Shown here one piece after another: positions 7,365 through 17,000 of a stretch of DNA of 64,000 nt (within the stretch, counting starts at the first letter, position 1; every line of letters begins with the position of its first letter). Source of the DNA: Streptomyces nigra. GTDB taxonomy: Bacteria > Actinomycetota > Actinomycetes > Streptomycetales > Streptomycetaceae. The DNA lies in contig NZ_CP029043.1 of assembly GCF_003074055.1 (NCBI RefSeq), positions 3,216,501-3,280,500 of the forward strand, in the 5' to 3' direction. The notes beneath the pieces are model-generated. The model made no database searches. It was not told the origin of the DNA and saw nothing but the letters and a program-made list of their open reading frames with translations. Both the position numbers and the translations under genes were made by a program.

Positions 7365-9221
7365 GTGGCCACTGCGGAGCCGACACGCGCCGACGACGCC
7401 GATCCCGGACGGGGAGCCGGTCCGCGAATACGCGTACCCGCGCCGCGCTCTGACCTGGATCCGGGTGACACCCGGAACGGTCCGCCGTCGCGTCCGGCGG
7501 CGGCCTTCGAGGCCCTGCGCGCGCGCCTTCTGCGGCACCCGGTGCTGTCGGTCACCGCCGTCGCCGGGCTGCTCCACATCATCTGGTTCTTCACGTTCGC
7601 GAACAGTGGCGGCGACCTCGCGGCCCAGGACGCCTGGGCGGAGTTCGTCGGCCGGCACCCCGACTCCGCGTACAACCTCGCCTGGTACGGCGGGATGCAC
7701 CCGGTGTCGTACAGCATCGTGTCGCCGTATCTGATGTCGGTGCTGGGTGTCCGGACGACGATGATGATCGCGGGGACGATCTCGGCGGGGCTGCTGATGC
7801 TGGTCCTGCTGCGCAGCCGGTCCGTGCGCAATCCGCTGTGGGCCGCGCTCGCCGGGGTCTTCGGGCTGATCGCCAACGCCATCTCCGGGCGGGTCACGTT
7901 CGCGCTGGGCACGATGTTCGCGCTGGGCGCGGTCGCCGTCGTCTTCTGCTGGCCGCACCGCTGGCGCTACAAACGCTGGGCGAAGGCGCTGTGCGCGGCG
8001 CCGCTCGCCGCGCTGGCCACCATGGCGTCGCCGGTCGCGGGGCTGTTCGTCGGGCTCGTGGCCGTCGCGCTGTTCCTGCAGAAACGGCGTCCGGGCGCCT
8101 GGGCGCTGGGGCTCGCGCCGACCGCCGTGGTGGGACTGTCGGCGTGGCTGTTCCCGTTCTCCGGCACCCAGCCGATGGTGATCGGCTCGGTGATCATGCC
8201 GTTGCTGATGTCGGTCGTCGTCTGTCTCACGGTGCCGTCGGACTGGCGGACGGTCCGGCTGGTGTCGGCGGTGTACGGCGTCTCGGTCGTCCTGGTGTGG
8301 GTGGTCAGCTCACAGATCGGCTCCAACATCACCCGGCTGGCGATGCTGTTCGCCGGGGTGACGCTGGTGGCGGCGCTGCCGTTCACGGTGGCGCGCACCC
8401 GCAAGTGGTACGCGCTGGTGACGGCGCTGCTCGCGTTCGTCGGGTGGATCGGCTACAAGACGGTCGACGACATCATCCACGCGGCCCCGGAGGCGTCCTG
8501 GGCGCGTGAGCTGGCCCCGCTGGTGAACGAGCTGCAGGAGGTCGGCGCGGAGAAGGGCCGGGTGGAGGTCGTGCCGGCCCGTTCGCACCGGGAGGCGTCC
8601 GCGCTCGCGCCGTACGTGAACCTGGCGCGCGGCTGGAACCGGCAGGCCGACATGGAACGCAACCCGCTCTTCTACGACGACACCCTCAACTCGGCGAACT
8701 ACCGGGAGTGGCTGCGGCGCTGGGCGGTGCACTTCGTGGTGCTGCCCAAGGACGAGCCGGACCCCTCGGCGGCGCAGCGCGAGCGGGAGCTGGTGCAGCG
8801 CGGTCTGCCGTATCTGAAGCAGGTGTGGGGCGACGCGAACTGGCAGCTGTTCGAGGTGACCGACCCGGTGCCGCTGGCCGAGCCGAACGCCGTGGTGGAG
8901 CGGGCCGAGCAGGGCGAGATGACGATGCGGGTGAGCAGGCCGGGCCGGATCCTGATCCGGATCCCGTACTCGCCGTGGCTGAGCATCGTGGACGCGGAGG
9001 GCAGGAAGCTCGACCCGCCGCGGGAGACCGAGGAGTCCCGCGCCCGTCCGGACGACCAGCCGAAGTCGTACGAGAACGTCAACGGCTGTCTGATGGAGAC
9101 CGAGGAGGACGCGAAGGGCGACCGGTGGACGACGCTGGTGGCCCCGCGGGCGGGCGTCTACCGGCTGGCTGCGCCCTACGACGTGCCGCGCGGCACGCCC
9201 TGCCCGGAGGAACTGCGCTGA
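7365..9221 (+). CDS. Polytopic membrane protein, GT-C-like
   Basis: 618 residues from the GTG at 7365 (GGGGAG upstream). A TTG at 7290 would add 25 polar residues and lies between the preceding hairpin and the better start. After a polar N-terminus there are about ten to eleven hydrophobic segments (for example VTAVAGLLHIIWFFTFA, LMLVLLRSRS, MLFAGVTLVAALPFTVA). A soluble C-terminal domain of about 230 residues follows, with NPLFYDDTLNSANYREWL and FVVLPKDEPDP. The layout (first loop with DLAAQDAWAEF, late extracytoplasmic domain) resembles GT-C glycosyltransferase-like integral membrane proteins of actinomycetes. It may act in cell-envelope assembly with the preceding carboxypeptidase. No catalytic motif is certain. 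Confidence 0.7.
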   Translation: MATAEPTRADDADPGRGAGPRIRVPAPRSDLDPGDTRNGPPSRPAAAFEALRARLLRHPVLSVTAVAGLLHIIWFFTFANSGGDLAAQDAWAEFVGRHPDSAYNLAWYGGMHPVSYSIVSPYLMSVLGVRTTMMIAGTISAGLLMLVLLRSRSVRNPLWAALAGVFGLIANAISGRVTFALGTMFALGAVAVVFCWPHRWRYKRWAKALCAAPLAALATMASPVAGLFVGLVAVALFLQKRRPGAWALGLAPTAVVGLSAWLFPFSGTQPMVIGSVIMPLLMSVVVCLTVPSDWRTVRLVSAVYGVSVVLVWVVSSQIGSNITRLAMLFAGVTLVAALPFTVARTRKWYALVTALLAFVGWIGYKTVDDIIHAAPEASWARELAPLVNELQEVGAEKGRVEVVPARSHREASALAPYVNLARGWNRQADMERNPLFYDDTLNSANYREWLRRWAVHFVVLPKDEPDPSAAQRERELVQRGLPYLKQVWGDANWQLFEVTDPVPLAEPNAVVERAEQGEMTMRVSRPGRILIRIPYSPWLSIVDAEGRKLDPPRETEESRARPDDQPKSYENVNGCLMETEEDAKGDRWTTLVAPRAGVYRLAAPYDVPRGTPCPEELR

Positions 9222-9227
9222 GGGACC

Positions 9228-9264
9228 GCGCTGACGGGACTGCGCCGACCGGGCCGGTCAGCGC
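9228..9264. terminator. Bidirectional hairpin between convergent genes
   Basis: GCGCTGAC (9228-9235) pairs with GTCAGCGC (9257-9264), with an inner ACCGG/CCGGT stem. It lies between the membrane-protein gene and the convergent gene and overlaps the latter's stop codon. Confidence 0.4.
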
Positions 9265-10097
9265 AGTTCGTCGACGTACCGGTCGGTGCCCGGCACCGTG
9301 GGGATGAACGGTGCCACGAGCTCGGTGCGGCCCAGGCCGGTCTTCTCCACGGCCGTCTCCGGACCGGCGAAGTGCTCCTCCCAGCAGCGCCGGGGGTCCT
9401 CCTCCAGGAACCAGAGCAGGGTGAGCCGGGTGCCGACGCCCTCGACCTGGCGGACGTAGGTCATGCGGTCCAGCGGCAGCGGGGTGGGCCGGAAGACGGT
9501 CACCATCGCGGCCGGGGAGCCCGCCAGCCGTTCGGGCAGATGCCGGTCGCGCAGCCAGGCGAGCAGGTCGGCGCTGTGCGCGGCCGTGTCGGCGTCGACG
9601 ACCTGGAGGACCAGTCCGGCGTAGGGGTGGTCGAGGGCGTGGAGGTCGCGGGGGCCCGCCGGGCCGTCGCGGTACACCGTCGTCGCGTGGTCCTGGAACG
9701 CCGTGAAGACGTGGGTGCGGTCGTGGTGGACGCGGGCGTCGCGGTTGAGGCGCCGGTTGATGGCGACGGTCCAGCGCATGTGGTCGGCGTAGCGGCCGGC
9801 GGTGATCCAGTACGTGGAGAGATAGCAGCCGGCGGTGACCGGCCGGGCGACCGCGGAGCGCGCGGGGTGGCGCAGCAGCTGGAGGTCGCGGGTGGCGACC
9901 CAGCGGCGGCCGGCGAACATCCAGGGCATGGCCATGGCGCCCGCGTAGTAGTGGTCGTCCTCGTACCAGCGGTTGTAGGCGCGTTCATGGCCGGGGTGCG
10001 GTTCGACCATGGTGATCAGGGCGTGGCCGGGGGCGGCGCCGTACGGGCCGACGGCGGCCAGTTCGGCGTACACCTCGCTGCGGGTGTCCTCGCTCAC
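9258..10097 (-). CDS. Dimeric alpha+beta barrel (EthD-like) protein, operator-linked
   Basis: 279 residues. Two half-repeats are visible: ALITMVEPHPGHERAYNRWYEDDHY near the N-terminus, and TLLWFLEEDPRRCWEEHF near the C-terminus. Both have the strand-helix pattern and the W-Y/F-x-x-x-H core of EthD/ABM-type ferredoxin-like barrels. Many such proteins accompany monooxygenases or act as small cofactor-free enzymes or decarboxylases in ring and side-chain catabolism (family knowledge). It is divergent from an SDR gene, with the operator 10128-10144 in the shared promoter, which assigns it to the dispersed catabolic regulon. Its exact reaction is unknown. Confidence 0.65.
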   Translation of the reverse strand: MSEDTRSEVYAELAAVGPYGAAPGHALITMVEPHPGHERAYNRWYEDDHYYAGAMAMPWMFAGRRWVATRDLQLLRHPARSAVARPVTAGCYLSTYWITAGRYADHMRWTVAINRRLNRDARVHHDRTHVFTAFQDHATTVYRDGPAGPRDLHALDHPYAGLVLQVVDADTAAHSADLLAWLRDRHLPERLAGSPAAMVTVFRPTPLPLDRMTYVRQVEGVGTRLTLLWFLEEDPRRCWEEHFAGPETAVEKTGLGRTELVAPFIPTVPGTDRYVDELR

Positions 10098-10127
10098 GCT
10101 GTTCCCCTTTCCTCGGCTCGCCCATAC

Positions 10128-10144
10128 TCTGACGCCCCGTCAGA
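10128..10144. promoter_or_regulatory. CTGACG-N3-CGTCAG operator, site 1
   Basis: TCTGACG CCC CGTCAGA, perfect 7-bp arms. It lies between the divergent genes at 10097 (minus) and 10173 (plus), 31 bp from the first and 28 bp from the second. It is one of ten copies of the same element in the window. Confidence 0.8.
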
Positions 10145-10172
10145 TATTGTGCCAGGGTCGGGAGGCACCGGG

Positions 10173-10958
10173 ATGTCACTGCTCATGGACAGGACCGTGG
10201 TCGTGTCGGGGGTCGGCGCGGGTCTCGGCCACCAGGTCGCGGCGGCGGTCGTACGGGACGGCGGGAACGCGGTGCTGGGGGCGCGGACGGAGGAGCGGCT
10301 GGCCCGCAGCGCCGCCGAGATCGACCCGTCCGGGAAGCGCACCGCGTTCCGGGCGACCGACATCACCGACGAGGCGCAGTGCGAGGCGCTGGCGGCGCTG
10401 GCCCGGGAACGGTTCGGCGGGATCGACGCGGTGGTCCATGTGGCGGCCTGGGACTCGTTGTTCGGGGGGCTGGAGGACGCCGACTTCACGACCTGGCAGG
10501 CGGTGCTCGACGTCAATCTGCTGGGCACGCTGCGGATGACCCGGGCCTGTCTGCCGGCGCTGTCGGAGCGCGGCGGGTCGGTGGTGTTCATCGGCACGCA
10601 GTCGGCCGTGGCGGCGCCGTCCGAGGTGCGCCAGGCCGCCTACGCCGCCTCCAAGGGCGCCCTGACCAGCGCGATGTACTCGCTGGCCCGGGAGCTCGGG
10701 CCGCGCCGGATCCGGGTCAACTCCGTACTGCCGGGCTGGATGTGGGGGCCGCCGGTGGAGACCTTCGTACGGTTCACGGCGCGGACCGAGGGCGTCGGGG
10801 AGGACGAGGTGCGGGCGCGCCTGACGGGGCGGATGGCGCTGCCGGACATGCCCACGGACGGGGACGTCGCGGACGCGGCGGTGTTCCTCGCGTCGGATCG
10901 GGCACGGGCCATCACGGGGCAGTCGCTGCTCGTCAACGCCGGGGAGTTGATGCGCTGA
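10173..10958 (+). CDS. Short-chain dehydrogenase/reductase (SDR)
   Basis: 261 residues from the ATG at 10173, with GGAGG eight bases upstream. It is a classical NAD(P)-dependent SDR: cofactor loop GVGAGLGHQVA (a GxGxGxG variant), NxxG-equivalent region HVAAWDSLFGG, catalytic Ser in FIGTQSAV, YAASKGAL with the Tyr-x-x-x-Lys pair, and VLPGWMWGP after the active site. The usual NNAG is replaced by HVAA, which occurs in some SDR groups. It probably oxidises a hydroxyacyl-CoA or alcohol in the regulon pathway; the substrate cannot be read. Transcription probably starts near operator site 1. Confidence 0.88.
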   Translation: MSLLMDRTVVVSGVGAGLGHQVAAAVVRDGGNAVLGARTEERLARSAAEIDPSGKRTAFRATDITDEAQCEALAALARERFGGIDAVVHVAAWDSLFGGLEDADFTTWQAVLDVNLLGTLRMTRACLPALSERGGSVVFIGTQSAVAAPSEVRQAAYAASKGALTSAMYSLARELGPRRIRVNSVLPGWMWGPPVETFVRFTARTEGVGEDEVRARLTGRMALPDMPTDGDVADAAVFLASDRARAITGQSLLVNAGELMR

Positions 10959-11118
10959 CGTACGGGTTGCAACGGATTTCGTCGTTCACGTTTATGAACT
11001 GAAGTCACCAAGCAGAACGATTTTACTGTCCCTTGACCCTACTCGCGCTTGTCGTGCCCTCTTCCACGCATCGACCATGGGCGGGCCGTTCACAGGACGG
11101 AACCCTGGAAGGGGTCAT

Positions 11119-12687
11119 ATGAACAGTCTCGACTGGGCCGTGCTCATCGGCTACTTCGGCGTGATGGTCGCCATCGGCGTCTGGTCCCACAAGCGTGTGG
11201 ACAACGTGAGCGACTTCTTCACCGCGGGCGGCAAGATGCCGTGGTGGCTGTCCGGCATCTCGCACCACATGTCCGGCTACAGCGCGGTGATGTTCACCGG
11301 GTACGCGGGCATCGCCTACACCTACGGCGTCACGTCCTTCGTCACCTGGTCCTTCCCCATCGCGCTCGGCATCGCCATCGGGTCGAAGCTGTTCGCGCCA
11401 CGCATCAACCGGCTCCGGTCACGGCTGCACGTGGCCTCCCCGCTGGAGTATCTGAAAACCCGTTACGACCTGCGGACCCAGCAGGCGCTGGCCTGGTCCG
11501 GCATGCTGCTGAAGATCGTGGACGTGGGCGCCAAGTGGGCGGCGATCGCGACCCTGTTGTCGGTGTTCACCGGTGTCTCGCTGAACCAGGGCATCCTCAT
11601 CACCGGGTGCATCACCGCCGTGTACTGCACCATCGGCGGCCTCTGGGCGGACGCCCTCACCGAACTCGGGCAGTTCGTCATCCAGTTGCTCGCCGGGCTC
11701 GCGATGTTCTTCGCCGTGGTGATGAAGCTGAACGACAAGGGCATCGGCTTTCTCGGCGCCTGGGACGAGCCCGAACTCCAGGGCCACGGCGAGCCGCTGG
11801 TCGGTCCGTACGGCACGGTGTTCCTGCTGGCGTTCCTCTTCATCAAGCTCTTCGAGTACAACGGCGGCATGCTCAACCAGGCCCAGCGGTACATGGCCAC
11901 GGCCACCCCGCGCGAGGCCCAGCGCTCCGCCCGGCTGTCGGCGGTGCTGTGGCTGGTCTGGCCGCTCGTGCTGTTCTTCCCGATGTGGATGTCGCCGCTG
12001 CTCGTCGAGTCCCAGAAGCCGGACGGCTCCGACTCCTACGCCCTGATGACCGAACAGCTGCTGCCGCACGGTCTGCTGGGCCTGGTCATCGTCGGCTTCT
12101 TCTCGCACACCATGGCCATGTGCTCCTCCGACGCCAACGCCATCGCCGCCGTCTTCACCCGGGACGTGGCGCCGGTGCTGTCGAAGCAGGCGCGGGCCTG
12201 GAACGAGCGGTCCGGGCTGGTCGCGGCGCGGGTGACGACCGTCGTCTTCCTCGCCCTGTCGATGGCGGTGGCGACGCAGGTCAACTCCCCCACGTTCAAG
12301 GACATCATCACCGTCGTGATCAAGTGGGTCGCCGGGCTCATGGGCCCCATCGCGATCCCGATGATGCTGGGTCTGCTGCGGCCGTTCCGCCGCTCCGGGC
12401 CCACCGCCGCGCTCACCAGCTGGTCGATGGGCCTGCTCGCCTTCTGGCTGGTCAACTACCCGATCAGCTGGAACGTCGACGGCGGTGTGCCGCTGCAGTA
12501 CCAGGTCTCCATCCCGCTGGCGGTGTCGCTGATCCTCTACATCCTCATCGGCCATCTGAAGCCGGAGGACACCCCGGAGCGGCTCGCCGTGGTGGAGAGC
12601 GTCAACACCGACGGCGACGGGACGGCGGCCGCCGCGGTACCGGCGCCGGCCGGTCCGGTGGAGGACGTGGTGCGGGCCAAGGAGTGA
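11119..12687 (+). CDS. Sodium:solute symporter (SSS family)
   Basis: 522 residues from the ATG at 11119 (GGAAGGGG upstream). It shows the SSS fold: about 13 to 14 hydrophobic segments, the early loop DFFTAGGKMPWWLSGIS, the SGYSAVMFTGYAG segment, and NQAQRYMATATPREAQRSA, which corresponds to the conserved N-Q-x-x-R-x-x-x-A-x-x loop of sugar-type SSS members. The C-terminal 35 residues are cytoplasmic, acidic and Ala/Pro-rich. It imports a small organic solute with sodium. The substrate is unclear and could be a sugar, a nucleoside or the ligand of the neighbouring ADP-ribosylglycohydrolase-like protein. A 160-bp AT-richer leader precedes it, with TTGACC at 11033 as a possible -35. Confidence 0.87.
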   Translation: MNSLDWAVLIGYFGVMVAIGVWSHKRVDNVSDFFTAGGKMPWWLSGISHHMSGYSAVMFTGYAGIAYTYGVTSFVTWSFPIALGIAIGSKLFAPRINRLRSRLHVASPLEYLKTRYDLRTQQALAWSGMLLKIVDVGAKWAAIATLLSVFTGVSLNQGILITGCITAVYCTIGGLWADALTELGQFVIQLLAGLAMFFAVVMKLNDKGIGFLGAWDEPELQGHGEPLVGPYGTVFLLAFLFIKLFEYNGGMLNQAQRYMATATPREAQRSARLSAVLWLVWPLVLFFPMWMSPLLVESQKPDGSDSYALMTEQLLPHGLLGLVIVGFFSHTMAMCSSDANAIAAVFTRDVAPVLSKQARAWNERSGLVAARVTTVVFLALSMAVATQVNSPTFKDIITVVIKWVAGLMGPIAIPMMLGLLRPFRRSGPTAALTSWSMGLLAFWLVNYPISWNVDGGVPLQYQVSIPLAVSLILYILIGHLKPEDTPERLAVVESVNTDGDGTAAAAVPAPAGPVEDVVRAKE

Positions 12688-12719
12688 GCGGCCAAGGAGT
12701 GGGCGGCCAAGGAGTGGGC
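12675..12719. repeat. Three tandem 15-bp repeats at the symporter stop codon
   Basis: Unit GGCCAAGGAGTGRGC in three contiguous copies (12675, 12690, 12705). The first contains the symporter's TGA stop; the other two have TGG there. The extra copies lie entirely in the 3' untranslated region. Confidence 0.85.
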
Positions 12720-12760
12720 GCGGGAGCCGGCGCGGAAGCGTGGGGCGACGTGCGGCGGGC

Positions 12761-13876
12761 TCAGGCGCGCGGGTAGCGCGCCAGCCAGCCCGGGGCGGAG
12801 GCGCCCGGCCCGTGCAGGGCCGGGCCCTGCGTCATCTCCATCGCGAAGTCGTCGGCGAGTTCCAGGATCGTGGGACGGCCCTCCAGCTCGGCCAGCCAGG
12901 CCGGCGGCAGGGCCGTCTCACCGTGCAGGGCACCGAGCAGACCGCCGGTGAGGGCGGCCGTGGCGGCGGACGGGCCGTCCTGGTTCACCGCCAGGCACAG
13001 TCCCTGCCGGACGTCCTCGCCGACCAGGGCGCAGTACACGGCGGCCGCGAGCAGGCCGTCCGCCGAGCCGTCGGCGGCCAGCTCCCCGACGCGGGCGGGC
13101 GTCGGCATGCCCTGGCGCACCGCGCCCAGCGCGTGCTGCAGCGCGTCCGACACCGGTTCGTGCCCGGGGCGCACGGCGAGCAGCGCGAGGGCCCGCTGCA
13201 CGGCACCGTCCAGGCTCTCCCCGCAGGCCAGGCCGTGCACGATCACGGCGTACGCGCCCGCCGACAGGTAGGCGACGGGGTGGCCGTGGGTCTGCGTCGC
13301 GCACTCGACGGCGAGCTGCACGACGAGCTGCGGCTCCCAGCCGACGAGCAGCCCGAACGGCGCGGAGCGCGCCGCCGCCTCGGGGCCGAGCTCTGCGGAG
13401 TTCTTCGGCGCCTCCAGGGTGCCCATGGCCGGGTCGCCGAGGCCGAGCAGGAGGGAGCGGGTCGCGTCGCGGCGGGCGTACAGCCACTCCTCGCGGGCGA
13501 GCCAGCCGTCGTCCTTGCGGCGCTCGTCGGGGCCCCAGTCGCGCTGGGTGGCGGCCCAGCGCAGATAGGCCCGGTGCAGATCGGTCGGTGGATGCCAGGC
13601 GCCGGTGTCCCGGCGGACCTGGGCCCGTATCAACCCGTCCACGGAGAAGAGGGTGAGCTGGGTGAGATGGGTCACGGCACCCCGGCGGCCGTAGCCGAAC
13701 GCCAGGTCGAGCAGGCCCTCGGCGCCGTGCTGCTCCTGGATCTCGGCCAGCCCCAGCCCGTCGACGGGGGCCCCGAGAGCGTCCCCGACGGCCACGCCGA
13801 GCAGTGTTCCGCGCACCCGGCTGCGGTAGTCCTGCTGCTCGGTACGGCCCCAGACGGGTCCGACAGTCGCACCCAC
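12761..13876 (-). CDS. ADP-ribosylglycohydrolase-fold protein with lost metal ligands
   Basis: 371 residues from the GTG at 13876, with GGGGAGG five bases upstream. The ADP-ribosylglycohydrolase/DraG fold is clear from RGTLLGVAVGDALGAPVDG at the N-terminus and ALTGGLLGALHG near the C-terminus. Active members bind two Mg ions through a TDDT motif and a GxDTD motif. Here the corresponding segments read THLTQLTLF and NQDGPSAATAA, so most aspartate ligands are missing. It is therefore probably not an ordinary hydrolase; it may bind ADP-ribose-type ligands or have been repurposed. It is convergent with the symporter gene. Confidence 0.8.
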   Translation of the reverse strand: MGATVGPVWGRTEQQDYRSRVRGTLLGVAVGDALGAPVDGLGLAEIQEQHGAEGLLDLAFGYGRRGAVTHLTQLTLFSVDGLIRAQVRRDTGAWHPPTDLHRAYLRWAATQRDWGPDERRKDDGWLAREEWLYARRDATRSLLLGLGDPAMGTLEAPKNSAELGPEAAARSAPFGLLVGWEPQLVVQLAVECATQTHGHPVAYLSAGAYAVIVHGLACGESLDGAVQRALALLAVRPGHEPVSDALQHALGAVRQGMPTPARVGELAADGSADGLLAAAVYCALVGEDVRQGLCLAVNQDGPSAATAALTGGLLGALHGETALPPAWLAELEGRPTILELADDFAMEMTQGPALHGPGASAPGWLARYPRA

Positions 13877-14040
13877 CAAGACCTCCCCGTGACCGACCGC
13901 TCGTACGACAGTTCGTCACTGTAATCGACCGGGGACGGGGGGTCGGGAGGGTGGAACGGTATGCGGCAGGTGCCCGGATCAGCCGGAGTCGTCCCGGGTC
14001 AGAGGGGCCCGGCCCGGTATCGCCCGGTGCCGGGCGGGGG

Positions 14041-17000
14041 TCACACCGGGGCCGCGTGGCGGTCCCGGAGGGCGTTCCGGCTCTCGGTGGCCCGGGTCAG
14101 CCGGGGGCCCAGGCACGCGCGGTCGACACCCCGGGTGCGCGCCAGGAGGGCGAGGTAGGTGACCACGTCGGCGAGCTCCTCCCAGTCGTCCTCCGCGAGG
14201 AGACCGGCGAGCACCGTGTCGGCGTGCTGCCACTGCCCCAGGGCGCACGCGGTCAGCAGGAGCCCCACATGCGGTGTGTCGTCCTGCTCCGTCTCCATGC
14301 GGTGCCGCGCCTCCTGCCACAGGGTCTCGGCCACGGCCAGCCCGTCGTGGGCGCCGACGGTCAGCGCGAGCATCACGATCCCGTGGTCGTCGTGGGCGCG
14401 CAGCCACTCGGCGGTGGCCAGGGCGCGTTCCCGGCAGCCGGTCATGAGGTCGGCGTACCAGCACTGGACCATGACGCCGAAGTCGTCCTCGTCCGGTGCC
14501 GCCGGACGCAGCGTGTCGAGTACGCCGAGCGCCTCGTCGTACCGCTCCTGCCACAGCAGGATGTCCACCGTCCGCGCGCGGGCCCACGCGGTCTCGTGGT
14601 CGCGGGCGAGGCACTCCTCGCAGTCGGCCAGCGCCTCGGACAGCCGGCCGGCACTGATCAGCGCCCCCGCCCGGACCTCGTACAGGAAGGCGTCGTCCGG
14701 GCGGACGGCGAGCGCACGGTCGAAGTCCCGCACGGCCTCGGCACGGCGACCGCGGAGGCGGTGCAGGGTGCCCCTGAAGTACAGCGCCTCGGCGTTGCCG
14801 GGGTCGTTCCGCACGACCCGGTCGAGGAGAGGCAGGGACTCCTCGTGCCTGCGCAGCTCCCACAGGGCTCTCGTCTTCACGAACAGCACGTCGGCGCGGT
14901 CCGGGTCCGTCTCCAGTGCGGCGTCGAAGTCGGCCAGCGCGGCCTCGTGGCGGCCGGCGTCGCTGTGGGCGACGCCCCGCATGGTGCGCGCCCACCAGGA
15001 CGAGCCGTCGGCGGCCACGGCACGGTCCAGGTCGGCGAACCTCCCCTCCTCGTCGCCGAGCTCGGCACGCAGGTGCGCACGCTGCACCAGGGCCCAGGTG
15101 TAGTCGGGCGACAGCTCGATCGCCCGGTCGTACGCGGTCCGGGCCTCGGCGGCGCAGCCCAGACGGGCGAGCGAGAAGCCGAGGCCGGCGTGCACGGACG
15201 CGTAGTCGGGGTCCAGCTCGCAGGCCCGGCCGAGTTCCGCCACCGCGTCCTCGTAGCGGCCCACCAGGCGGTAGGCGTCGCCGCGTTCCGACGCGAGCCA
15301 GGCGTTGTCCGGTGCGAGGGCCACCGCGGTGTCCAGGTCGGCGAACGAGGCGTCGAGGCTGCCGAGCGCCCGGTGGGCCTCCGCCCGGTGGACGAGGGCC
15401 CACAGATACTCCGGGTCGGTCTCCAGCGCCCGGTCGAAGTCGCTCAGCGCGCCGTCGTGGTCGCCGAGCGCCTGCCTGCTGTAGCCGCGGTTCGCGTGGA
15501 CGAACTCGTCGGCCGGGTCGAGGGCGAGGGCCCGGTCGAAGGCGGCGACCGCCTCCTCGTGCCGGCCGAGGGCCTGCAGGCACTCGGCGCGCTCCGCGAA
15601 AATCCACGCGGTGCCGGGACGCAGTGCGTCGGCGCGGTCCAGGTCGGCGAGGGCCGCGAGGTGGTCGCCCTTCCGCGCGTATGTGAGACCCCGGCCGTAG
15701 TGGGCCATCGCGGACTCCGGGTCCAGGGCCACGGCCCGGTCGCACTCCGCGAGCGCCCGGTCGAGCTCGTCCGCCCTGCGGTACTCCCGCCCGCGGACGC
15801 TGTGCGCCTCGGCGCGCGTCCGGTCGTCCAGGGCGGCACGGTCCAGGAGCAGGCCCAGCGCCGGCAGGACCGCGCCCGGCTCCGCCGCGAGCGCGTCCAG
15901 CAGTTCGCGCCCCCAGCCGCGCACCTGGTCCGCGTCGGCGTGCTCCCCCGCCTCGTACAGCACCTGGGCGCAGCCCCTCGCGGCCGGCTCGTCCACCCGG
16001 CAGGCGTGGACGGCGTCGGCGAGCGCCGGCCCGAGGGCCGTCCGGGGGCGGGCGCACAGCGAGTGGTACGTCTCTTCCAGGCGCAGCTCGCGCCAGGTGG
16101 GGTCGGCCCACAGCTCGTCGGCGGGGAGTCCTTCCCCGGCCTCCGTCCGCCAGGCGCCGTAGGTCTCGGCGAGCGCGGTGTGGCGGTCGGCCCAGCGTCG
16201 GGGCGAGCGGGTCCGCTGCTGCCTGAGCATCGCCGAGCGCACCACGTCGTGGTAACGCACCCGGCCGTCCCGGGCGCTCACGAAGGGCAGCCCGCTCAGC
16301 CAGCCGTACGAGCCGGTCGCCTCACCGCCGGCGACGACACCGAACACGTCCTCGTCGAGGTGCCGGGGGAACGAGCAGGCCAGGGCCGTGGCCCGGTGGC
16401 CGGGGTCCTCTTCCCAGCGGAGGAAGCGGTCGACGGCCGTGGCGGCCGGGTCGCCCGCCGGGCCGGGGCCGCCGGCCGGGTGCCCGGCGAGCGTGGACAC
16501 CAGCACCGGCAGCCGGTCGGAAAGCCGCAGCACCTCGTTCACGGCACCCTCGTCGACGACCCCCTTGGCCGCGAGGAGCTGACGGGCCTCCGACTCGGTG
16601 AAGGGCTCCACGGCGAACTCGGTGACGAAGCCCGCGTAGTCGCCCCAGCGGGCCGGGTCGGGTCCGTACTGACCCGCCAGGGTGACGACCAGGTTCGCGG
16701 GGAGCCGTCCGTAGCGGTCCGTGGTGACCAGGTCGAGCAGCCACGGGTCGAGGAACGGCGAGCTCTGCTCGTAGGTGTCGAAGAACAGGGCGATCCAGGG
16801 ATGCCGCCCGGCGACCTCGTTCAGCTCCCGCAGGAAGACAGGGGTCAGGACCTCCAGCGGCTCCAGGACGAGGCGTACGTCGTCGTGGTTGCGGAACCGG
16901 GCGCCGAGCGCCGCCCGGGCGCGATCGGTGCTCTGGGCCACCTGGGCCGCGTCGATCGCCCCGGCGAACGCGCCGACCGCCGGCACCATGCCCAGTCCGA

